In this document: piece by piece, positions 6,161 to 12,013 of the stretch
Layout: each line of letters opens with the position of its first letter
Numbering within the stretch: position 1 is the stretch's first letter
DNA from: an uncultured Coriobacteriales bacterium
Lineage (GTDB): Bacteria; Actinomycetota; Coriobacteriia; Coriobacteriales; UMGS124
Reading direction: 5' to 3'
NCBI GenBank assembly: GCA_934654475.1
Contig: CAKUFZ010000040.1
Span: 1 to 12,013 of the forward strand
Length of the DNA: 12,013 nt
The notes under the pieces: generated by a model
Databases searched by the model: none
Told to the model about the DNA's origin: nothing
Seen by the model: only the letters and a program-made list of their open reading frames with translations
Program-made: the position numbers and the translations under genes

Positions 6161-7123
6161 ATGGGGCAGGCCGTTTCCCTGCTGAGCGACCCGTCGTGCC
6201 TGGATGCCTGCGAGCTATGTCCCAGACAGTGTGGGGCCAATAGGAATGCTGGTAAAACGGGTGTGTGCGGGGCTGATGACAAGCTGCGCGTCGCGCGTGC
6301 CGCCCTTCATTTTTGGGAGGAACCGCCGATTTCGGGAGAGCGGGGCTCAGGCGCCGTGTTCTTCTCTCACTGCCCGCTCAAGTGCATTTTCTGCCAAAAC
6401 CGCGACATTTCTTCGGCAGGATGGGGCAAAGAGGTCACCGTCGAGGAGCTTGCCCAGGCAATGCTGGGGCTGCAGGCCCAGGGTGCGCACAACATCAACC
6501 TTGTGACGCCGACGCACTACGCGCCGCATATCCATCGCGCGCTTGAGATTGCCCGCCGGGATGGCCTGGACCTTCCTGTGGTGTACAACACGTCCTCGTA
6601 TGAGCGTCCCTGTGTGTTGGATGCGCTCAAGGATGATGTGCACGTGTGGCTGCCTGACTTCAAGTACGCATCTCCGGACCTTGCCTGGGAGTTGAGCCGC
6701 GCACGGGATTATCCCGAGGTCGCACTTGAGGCGATTGGGATCATGGTCGAGCAGGTGCGGCGTGCGGGCGGCAGGCGGGTGGACGACGACGGCATCATGC
6801 AGCACGGCGTCATCGTGCGCCATCTCGTATTGCCGGGCCATCTCGACGATACGTTCCGTGTCCTGCAGATGCTGTGGGCGCGCTTTGGCAACGACATCGA
6901 CATCTCGATTATGAACCAATACACTCCCGTCGCCTCTGCCGAGGTGCTCGGCAGCCACACGGAGCTCTCTGTGCCGCTTCCTCAAGAAGATTACGAGGCA
7001 GCCCTGGACTTCTCCGACATGCTTGGGTTTGAAAACCTCTGGTGGCAACAGGGCGGCACGGTGGGGGAGAGCTTCATCCCTGCTTTTGACGGCTCGGGTG
7101 TCGTGTCCGGCGGCCAGGCATGA
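6161..7123 (+). CDS. PflX-type radical SAM protein (COG1313, PflA-like)
   Basis: The 320 residues begin with the cysteine block CELCPRQCGANRNAGKTGVCG (Cys17, 20, 24, 36), typical of PflX/COG1313 proteins and likely to hold an additional metal or cluster. The radical SAM motif CxxxCxxC follows at Cys71, 75 and 78 (CPLKCIFCQN), then a PflA-like barrel with NLVTPTHY (108-115), VVYNTSSYE (139-147) and WLPDFKYA (157-164). Late blocks are VRHLVLPGH and MNQYTPVA. The family resembles pyruvate formate-lyase activases, but substrates are mostly unknown. No glycyl-radical enzyme gene is present in the window. GGGGAGG at 6146-6152 is a strong ribosome site. It lies 3 bases after gatD and overlaps the next gene by 4 bases, so it is co-transcribed with murT-gatD. 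A functional tie to the cell wall is only inferred from this. Confidence 0.9.
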   Translation: MGQAVSLLSDPSCLDACELCPRQCGANRNAGKTGVCGADDKLRVARAALHFWEEPPISGERGSGAVFFSHCPLKCIFCQNRDISSAGWGKEVTVEELAQAMLGLQAQGAHNINLVTPTHYAPHIHRALEIARRDGLDLPVVYNTSSYERPCVLDALKDDVHVWLPDFKYASPDLAWELSRARDYPEVALEAIGIMVEQVRRAGGRRVDDDGIMQHGVIVRHLVLPGHLDDTFRVLQMLWARFGNDIDISIMNQYTPVASAEVLGSHTELSVPLPQEDYEAALDFSDMLGFENLWWQQGGTVGESFIPAFDGSGVVSGGQA

Positions 7124-8988
7124 GTCGACATCGCGTTGCCCATGCTGCCAGGTTGATGTCCCTTTGGGCTGTTCTTGCCATCGCCGCGATTCTCATTGCC
7201 TGGGTGCCGTGCGCCTTTGCCGATCAACCTGCTCCCACGCCTGCTGCGTCAAGCAAAGAGTCGCTCATTGACACCTTCATTGCAGGTACCGACCAGACCA
7301 GCGGAGTGGCGGTAGCCGTTTCAGCCGATGGGGCCGTGCAGCTGAGAAACAACTATGGATACGAGGCAGGCCCGGATTCCGCCGAGGTCGGAGAGCACAC
7401 GGCCTTCGAATGGGGCCGCACAAGCGACCTACTTGTGTGGGCTGCTGTCATGCAGTTGGTTGAGGCGGGACAGCTCAACCTCAACACAAACCTCAGCGCC
7501 TATCTGCCTGAGGGGTTGGACCTGCCCGAAGGTTACGAGTCCCTGGACTTGCTCGACCTCATGAACCATGTCAGTGGCTTAGACGTTGCCATGGTGGGCA
7601 ATGCCTCCTCGTTTGCCGACGGTTTGACCGACGCCACGGTTGCGCTTTCGCTTTTCGAGGTGGAGGCGGGATTTGAGCCTGGCTCTATCGTGGGATACAC
7701 CCCCTATGACGCGCTTCTTGCGGCCGTTGTCGTACAACAGGTGAGCAAAGTTGACTTCGTCGAGTACGTCCAGACGCATATTTTCGATGTGTTGGGAATG
7801 ACGAGCACGAGACTCATGGTGGGCGGCGATGCAAGCAGGGCTGCGGCTGACGACCTTTATGGCGAATCGGGTTATCGCTTGGCAAAAGGCGCGGTGGGGC
7901 CTACGAGCGTTTCCTCTCCGCGCGCCACGACCTCCTCGGCCTTTACCTGCTATGGCTCGGTCGATGATCTGCTCGTGCTCGGCCAGGCGCTCATGGGCCA
8001 GGGCGACCGTGCGCTTTTCAGCAATCCTCAGACGGTGCAGACATTCTTCTCGGTGACGCGCACCTATCCGAGCCTCGGTGTGGCCCGCATCGCGCACGGC
8101 ATGTTCAGCTTTCCCTTTACGGCGAGTGTGTTGGGCGAGTCAGGTACAACAGCATCAGGTTTTACCAGCTCGCTGTATATGGATCCCGACAGTGGCCTTG
8201 TCGTTGCCGTTATGACGAACCAGTCTGGTCGATTCGACCTCACCCAAGGCATACCGCGCGTGCTCTTCGGCCGCACGGACATCTCGGTGGGCGCGGCGGA
8301 CTCCCCGGATAACTATGTGTGGGTGGGAACCTACCAAAGCGCCGGCAACGCTGCCTTGGGCCCAGCCAAGCTCCTCACTGCGCTTGACCGCGTCGTGGTG
8401 TCGGTGAACGCCCAGGGCGTTCTTATGCTCGACAGCCTGACCGCGACCAACCTCGGCGCTGGCGTGTACTCAGTGGATACGGCGGTTGACCAGGACGTAT
8501 ATCGCTTCCATGTGAGCCTTGCGCGTGGCGGCGAGTTCTCCCGCGCTGACGAGGACTACTACCTGGTGCCCGATTACACGCTTAACGTTGAGTTCACCTT
8601 GCTTCTTCTCGCCGCGCTTGGAGGCGTCTTCTGCCTTGGATATGTGCTGAGGGGAGTTCTGAGCTGTTTTGCCGGCTTGCGGAGGCACCGCCGCCCTCGC
8701 ATACAAATTGCCCCGCTTCTTCTTGCTTTTGCCACGGTTGTTTCCCTTTCGGCCGCGGTTTGGGGAATATACAGCCTGTCGGTTGGCATTGCGCCTGCTG
8801 CGCTCGGAGCACTGCTCGTTGGCGAGAGGGTGTACTGCGTCTTGGCCGTGGCGATCATCGTGTGGATGCTCGTGACGCGCTGGCGCGGCTCCACGTGGAC
8901 GCGTGGCCAGAACGTCGTGGCCGTGCTCGTTGCGCTTGCGGGGTTTATGATGATGCTAAACCTTGTGTACTGGGATATGCTGGCCTGA
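7120..8988 (+). CDS. Secreted beta-lactamase/PBP-fold protein, catalytic motifs lost
   Basis: This 622-residue protein has a signal peptide (about 1-34, likely cleaved after AFA), an extracellular serine beta-lactamase-like domain (about 48-385), a linker domain (395-485) and four C-terminal membrane helices (about 491-516, 529-553, 568-586, 598-618). The fold is clear from SGVAVAVSADGAVQL, WAAVMQLVEAGQLNLNTNLSAYLP, LLDLMNHVSGL, FDVLGMTSTRL and SGFTSSLYMDPDSGLVVAVMTN. The catalytic motifs are not intact: the SxxK position reads R100-T-S-D103, YxN reads Y193-T-P195, and HxG reads E340-S-G342. Ser, Lys, Asn and His are thus all replaced, so hydrolysis by the normal mechanism is unlikely. The reading frame is long and intact, so it is not simply decayed. 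It overlaps the radical SAM gene by ATGA. A role in binding or sensing peptidoglycan is an inference. Confidence 0.85.
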   Translation: MSRHRVAHAARLMSLWAVLAIAAILIAWVPCAFADQPAPTPAASSKESLIDTFIAGTDQTSGVAVAVSADGAVQLRNNYGYEAGPDSAEVGEHTAFEWGRTSDLLVWAAVMQLVEAGQLNLNTNLSAYLPEGLDLPEGYESLDLLDLMNHVSGLDVAMVGNASSFADGLTDATVALSLFEVEAGFEPGSIVGYTPYDALLAAVVVQQVSKVDFVEYVQTHIFDVLGMTSTRLMVGGDASRAAADDLYGESGYRLAKGAVGPTSVSSPRATTSSAFTCYGSVDDLLVLGQALMGQGDRALFSNPQTVQTFFSVTRTYPSLGVARIAHGMFSFPFTASVLGESGTTASGFTSSLYMDPDSGLVVAVMTNQSGRFDLTQGIPRVLFGRTDISVGAADSPDNYVWVGTYQSAGNAALGPAKLLTALDRVVVSVNAQGVLMLDSLTATNLGAGVYSVDTAVDQDVYRFHVSLARGGEFSRADEDYYLVPDYTLNVEFTLLLLAALGGVFCLGYVLRGVLSCFAGLRRHRRPRIQIAPLLLAFATVVSLSAAVWGIYSLSVGIAPAALGALLVGERVYCVLAVAIIVWMLVTRWRGSTWTRGQNVVAVLVALAGFMMMLNLVYWDMLA

Positions 8989-9005
8989 TGAGTGGGGCTG
9001 GCGGT

Positions 9006-9011
9006 TATAAT
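9006..9011 (+). promoter_or_regulatory. -10 box (TATAAT) for the small membrane protein gene
   Basis: A perfect TATAAT sits in the 52-base gap after the serine-hydrolase-like gene, 29 bases before the next ATG. Transcription would start near 9018 and give a leader of about 23 bases holding AGGAAGGA. No -35 consensus is seen at 16-18 bases. It could start a transcript covering the small gene, pncB and argS. Confidence 0.55.
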
Positions 9012-9040
9012 GGGCCGTCAACATTGAGGAAGGAAATCCA

Positions 9041-9379
9041 ATGAGCGACAACGACACCCCCCTGAGCGACGAAGAGCGCGCCGAGCTTGAAGCCCTGCGC
9101 GAGGCGAAGCGCGCCGCCGACGAGGCCCAGCGCGAGCGAGCCGCACGTGCCGAGCTCGAGAACCTGCGCAAGGCTCAGAAGTACGCGAAGGAAGACGCGG
9201 AGTACTACGCTGAGAAGGAGCGCCGCAAGGAGGAGCGCCGTCGCGCTCGGGAGAACCCCGACTATGGTCTGGACGATCTTGAGCCGATGTCTGCCAAGCA
9301 GAAGATCGTCATCGGCGTCATTCTCGCCATGTTCGTCCTTCTTGTGATTTACCTCGTAATGTTCAACATGGGCAAATAA
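9041..9379 (+). CDS. Small charged coiled-coil protein with one C-terminal membrane helix
   Basis: This protein has 112 residues. From about 8 to 75 it is almost all charged or alanine, with heptad-like spacing (EERAELEALREAKRAADEA, then ENLRKAQKYAKEDAEYYAE and a basic KERRKEERRRARE), predicting a long helix or coiled coil. A short linker, NPDYGLDDLEPMS, leads to one hydrophobic helix, about 88-108 (IVIGVILAMFVLLVIYLVMF), and the tail NMGK. No signal peptide is present, so it should be tail-anchored with the helix in the cytoplasm. AGGAAGGA (9027-9034) precedes the ATG, and an own -10 box lies upstream. I do not recognise the family. It could be a structural or scaffolding membrane protein, but the sequence does not say. 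pncB begins 50 bases after its stop. Confidence 0.8.
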   Translation: MSDNDTPLSDEERAELEALREAKRAADEAQRERAARAELENLRKAQKYAKEDAEYYAEKERRKEERRRARENPDYGLDDLEPMSAKQKIVIGVILAMFVLLVIYLVMFNMGK

Positions 9380-9417
9380 CGTCAACGAAGTCTGCGGACT
9401 TTGGTGGCGACAGTGAT

Positions 9418-9422
9418 GGGAG
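9418..9422 (+). promoter_or_regulatory. Ribosome binding site that fixes the pncB start
   Basis: GGGAG lies 7 bases before ATG 9430, but only one base before an in-frame TTG at 9424. The ATG is therefore preferred. Confidence 0.7.
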
Positions 9423-9429
9423 ATTGCAC

Positions 9430-10950
9430 ATGGGGCAAACTGCCCTCGATGCGGCATTGCGCGCGTCGAGCTTTGAGCCTGACGGCGAGAACGGGATCGG
9501 CCTGCTGACCGACCTGTATGAGCTGACTATGGCGGAGGGCTATTGGAGAAGCGGCCTGGCCGACATGGAGGCATGCTTCACCTCGTTCTTTAGGGAGAAT
9601 CCTTACGAGGGCGGTTTCACGCTCGTCTGCGGAACGGGCCAGTTGGCCTCGCTTGTCGAGAACTTTCGCTACTCGCAGGCCGACATTGCCTATCTCGGCA
9701 ACCTCCAGGCCCCGGGCGGCGGCCCCATGTTCTCGCCGGAGTTTCTTGAGTGGCTCTCGCAGTGGCGTCCTCGTGTCACGATCGACGCCTTGCGCGACGG
9801 CGATTTGGCTTTTCCTCGTGAGCCTGTGGTTCGCGTCTGTGGTCCCATCATCGACTGCCAGTTGCTTGAGTCGCCGTTGCTCAACCTCGTGAACTTCGAG
9901 ACGCTTGTTGCAACGAAGGCCGCGCGTGTATGCCAGGCGGCCCAGGGCCGCCCCGTGGCGGAGTTTGGACTGCGCCGTGCCCAGGGTCCCGACGGTGCCC
10001 TTTCGGCGGCGCGCGCTGCCTATGTGGGCGGATGCGCCTCGACGTCTAACGTGCTGGCCGCAAAGCGCTACTCCATCCCGGCCTCCGGCACCCATGCCCA
10101 TGCCTGGGTCATGGCGTTTCCCGACGAGCTCTCGGCGTTTCGTGCCTATGCTGAGGTGAGCCCCAAGAACTGCACCCTGCTCATTGACACCTACGACGTT
10201 ATGCGCGGTGTTGAAAACGCCATCATCGTTGCCCACGAGATGGAAGGCCGCGGCGAGCGTCTGGCTGGCGTTCGTATCGATTCCGGTGACCTGTGTGCCC
10301 TGTCGCAGCGCGCCCGCGCCCGTCTTGACGAGGCCGGCCTGCCCTATGTCAAGGTTATCGTCTCGAACGACCTCGACGAGCATCTTGTCGAGTCGCTGTT
10401 GCTGCAGGGAGCCCGCGTCGACGGCTTCGGCATCGGCACGAAGCTTGTGACCTGCTTTGACCAGCCGGCGCTGTCGGGCGTGTACAAGCTCTCCGCCAAA
10501 AGGATGCCTGGCCAGGACTGGGTTCCTGTGCTTAAGGTGTCCGAACAGGTATACAAGCGCACCATTCCCGGCGTGCAGGATCTACGTCGGTACTTCGACG
10601 AGTCAGGTGCGCCCGTGGCCGATATGATCTGTACCGTCGACTACCCGCACGGTGTGCCCGCCACGATCGTCGACGTGAACGACCCACTGCTCACGCGCTC
10701 GCTTGACGGCTTGCGCTGCGAGTCCATGCTGTGCCGTTTCACGCAGGACGGCGAACGCGTGGCGCAACCTGAGGATTTGGCTTGCGCCCGCGCCCGCGCT
10801 GCGGCAAACCTTGCGACCCTCAAGCCGGCAAGCAAGCGACTGCTCAACCCGCAGGTGTATCCCGTGGGCATCGAAGCCGGTCTCTCCGAACTGCGTCAAT
10901 CCATGATTGCTCAGGCGCGTTCCACCCAGAACGACCTCACCTGGCGTTAA
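9430..10950 (+). CDS. pncB: Nicotinate phosphoribosyltransferase
   Basis: PncB joins nicotinate and phosphoribosyl pyrophosphate, with ATP hydrolysis, to give nicotinate mononucleotide, the entry step of NAD salvage. The 506 residues (from the ATG) carry the N-terminal signature GLLTDLYELTMAEGYW (24-39), FGLRRAQGPDGALSAARAAY (179-198), the active-site block SGTHAHAWVM (219-228) whose His is the phosphorylated residue in this family, LIDTYD (251-256), GVRIDSGDL (280-288) and the phosphate-binding VSNDLDEH/DGFGIGTKLVT (331-341). Length and motifs fit an ordinary full enzyme. An in-frame TTG two codons upstream is a poorer start. The argS start codon lies 21 bases after its stop with no terminator between, so the two are probably co-transcribed. 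Confidence 0.96.
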   Translation: MGQTALDAALRASSFEPDGENGIGLLTDLYELTMAEGYWRSGLADMEACFTSFFRENPYEGGFTLVCGTGQLASLVENFRYSQADIAYLGNLQAPGGGPMFSPEFLEWLSQWRPRVTIDALRDGDLAFPREPVVRVCGPIIDCQLLESPLLNLVNFETLVATKAARVCQAAQGRPVAEFGLRRAQGPDGALSAARAAYVGGCASTSNVLAAKRYSIPASGTHAHAWVMAFPDELSAFRAYAEVSPKNCTLLIDTYDVMRGVENAIIVAHEMEGRGERLAGVRIDSGDLCALSQRARARLDEAGLPYVKVIVSNDLDEHLVESLLLQGARVDGFGIGTKLVTCFDQPALSGVYKLSAKRMPGQDWVPVLKVSEQVYKRTIPGVQDLRRYFDESGAPVADMICTVDYPHGVPATIVDVNDPLLTRSLDGLRCESMLCRFTQDGERVAQPEDLACARARAAANLATLKPASKRLLNPQVYPVGIEAGLSELRQSMIAQARSTQNDLTWR

Positions 10951-10959
10951 AGCACAATG

Positions 10960-10964
10960 AAAGG
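10960..10964 (+). promoter_or_regulatory. Ribosome binding site that selects the argS start
   Basis: Three in-frame ATGs occur at 10957, 10966 and 10972. AAAGG at 10960-10964 is 7 bases before the third, one base before the second and inside the reading frame of the first. ATG 10972 is thus the best start. Confidence 0.6.
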
Positions 10965-10971
10965 CATGTTC

Positions 10972-12013
10972 ATGAATCAGGAATCTACCGCTGTTGCCTC
11001 AAACTCCTATGACGATCGCGGAATGAGGGCACGTATTGCCGGTCTCGTCTCGTGCGCCATCGCCCAGGCTCAGGCCGCAGGCGAGCTGCCCGAGTTCGAG
11101 GTGAGCGACTTCGGCATCGAGAGGACCAATGACGCCCAGAAGGGTGACTGGACCTCCACTGTTGCTATGCGCAGCTCCAAGGCCGCGCACCGCGCTCCCC
11201 GCGACATCGCCGCCGCCATCATCGCTCACATGCCTGCCGATGAGGCTGTCGTGTCCGTTGAGGCAGCGGGTCCGGGCTTTCTGAATTTCAGCCTTGCCCC
11301 TGAGGCCATCTGCGGCGTCTTTGGCCAGGTCATTCGCGAGGGTGCCGACTTCGGCCGCTGCAACGACGGCCAGGGCAAGAAGGTCGACGTCGAGTTCGTC
11401 AGTGCCAACCCCGTGGGCCCCATGCATGTGGGTCATGGACGCTGGGCGGCTCTGGGCGACTCCATGTGCCGTACGCTGGAGTTCTGCGGTTGGGATGTCA
11501 CGCGCGAGTTCTATATCAACGACGCCGGCAACCAGATGAACACGTTCGCCCGCTCCATTGAGAAGCGCTATCGCCAGATTGTCGAGCTTGTTGCTGGTGG
11601 CAAGACGGTCTACGAGGCCCTTGAGACTCTCGAGGCCGACCGTGTCGCCGCGCTCGACGATGTCGACGGTACCCTTGACACGCACCCCCTGACCGATGAT
11701 TTCGCCGGTGAGCTCGGTGGCGATGCGTACGGCGGTTCCTATATCTGGGACATCGCTCGCGTCTTCTACGACCAGGACGGCACCGCTTCTCTCGATATGC
11801 CGGTTGAGGAGCGCCTACATGACTTCCGCGAGCGTGGTTACCAGGCCATGCTTGCAAACATCAAAGACGTACTTGCCCAGTGTGGCTGCAATTTCGACGT
11901 CTGGTTCTCCGAGCGTACGCTCCACACCCCCGATGCGCAGGGCAAGACGGCCGTCACGCGTGCCTTTGACAAGCTCCGCGCGGCCGACAAGCTGTATGAG
12001 GCTGAGGGTGCCC
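10972..12013 (+). CDS. argS: Arginyl-tRNA synthetase, N-terminal part (runs off window)
   Basis: ArgS charges tRNA-Arg. The visible 347 codons include the N-terminal additional domain that recognises the tRNA D-loop (about 15-110, ending in the family block EAAGPGFLNFSL), and the start of the class I catalytic domain with VEFVSANPVGPMHVGHGR (140-157). HVGH at 152-155 is the HIGH motif. REFYINDAGNQM (178-189) follows, a strong ArgS signature, then the region leading to GSYIWDIAR. The KMSK-like loop and the anticodon-binding domain lie beyond the right edge; a full protein would be about 570-600 residues. No stop or frameshift is seen in the visible part. It shares the orientation and probably the transcript of pncB. 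Confidence 0.96.
   Translation, partial: MNQESTAVASNSYDDRGMRARIAGLVSCAIAQAQAAGELPEFEVSDFGIERTNDAQKGDWTSTVAMRSSKAAHRAPRDIAAAIIAHMPADEAVVSVEAAGPGFLNFSLAPEAICGVFGQVIREGADFGRCNDGQGKKVDVEFVSANPVGPMHVGHGRWAALGDSMCRTLEFCGWDVTREFYINDAGNQMNTFARSIEKRYRQIVELVAGGKTVYEALETLEADRVAALDDVDGTLDTHPLTDDFAGELGGDAYGGSYIWDIARVFYDQDGTASLDMPVEERLHDFRERGYQAMLANIKDVLAQCGCNFDVWFSERTLHTPDAQGKTAVTRAFDKLRAADKLYEAEGA

Noticed and set aside
7120..8988. Calling this gene an active beta-lactamase or resistance determinant
   Set aside because: The Ser, Lys, Asn and His positions of the three catalytic motifs are all replaced, so activity cannot be claimed from fold similarity.
9388..9401. Hairpin AAGTC-TGCG-GACTT after the small membrane protein gene as a terminator
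   Set aside because: The stem is only 5 bp and is followed by TGGTGG, not a T-run; pncB is probably co-transcribed.
9382..10383. 333-codon reverse-strand frame opposite pncB
   Set aside because: pncB carries all expected family motifs on the + strand; the reverse frame has no known motif.

Overview
The window comes from a fairly GC-rich Gram-positive chromosome, most likely an actinomycetote of the class Coriobacteriia (Collinsella/Olsenella/Atopobiaceae type). This is inferred from combined gene content: an AmaP-Asp23 pair, MurT-GatD, Lgt, YebC and a PflX-type radical SAM protein, with high-GC codon use but a Firmicutes-like envelope set. The exact genus cannot be fixed from sequence alone. 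Every supported gene lies on the + strand, co-directional with the rRNA at the left edge. I see no transposase, integrase, CRISPR array, phage gene or tRNA; this looks like ordinary core chromosome.

Layout. (1) 1-~75 is the 3' end of a 23S rRNA gene, followed by a strong hairpin terminator at 160-181 and no 5S rRNA. (2) A promoter-like TATAAT precedes a three-gene unit: a NifU C-terminal-domain Fe-S carrier, a small cysteine-rich protein and lgt (lipoprotein diacylglyceryl transferase, TTG start). (3) yebC stands alone with strongly biased codon use and ends in a near-perfect terminator. (4) A tightly packed cell-envelope unit follows: amaP-like membrane protein, Asp23/Gls24 protein, murT, gatD (GTG start, 4-nt overlap), a pflX-type radical SAM protein and a secreted, membrane-anchored beta-lactamase/PBP-fold protein (4-nt overlap). 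(5) A small coiled-coil protein with one C-terminal membrane helix has its own -10 box. (6) It is followed by pncB (nicotinate phosphoribosyltransferase) and the first ~60% of argS, which runs off the right edge.

How they fit together. MurT-GatD amidates the D-glutamate of lipid II, and AmaP-Asp23 is a membrane-associated envelope-stress pair, so unit 4 is centred on the cell wall and membrane. The most unusual gene is the last of this unit. Its serine-hydrolase fold is recognisable, but all three catalytic motifs are replaced (SxxK to RTSD, YxN to YTP, HxG to ESG), so it appears to be a pseudoenzyme, perhaps a peptidoglycan sensor or binder. The other leads are the cysteine-rich protein beside the Fe-S carrier and the 23S gene without an adjacent 5S.
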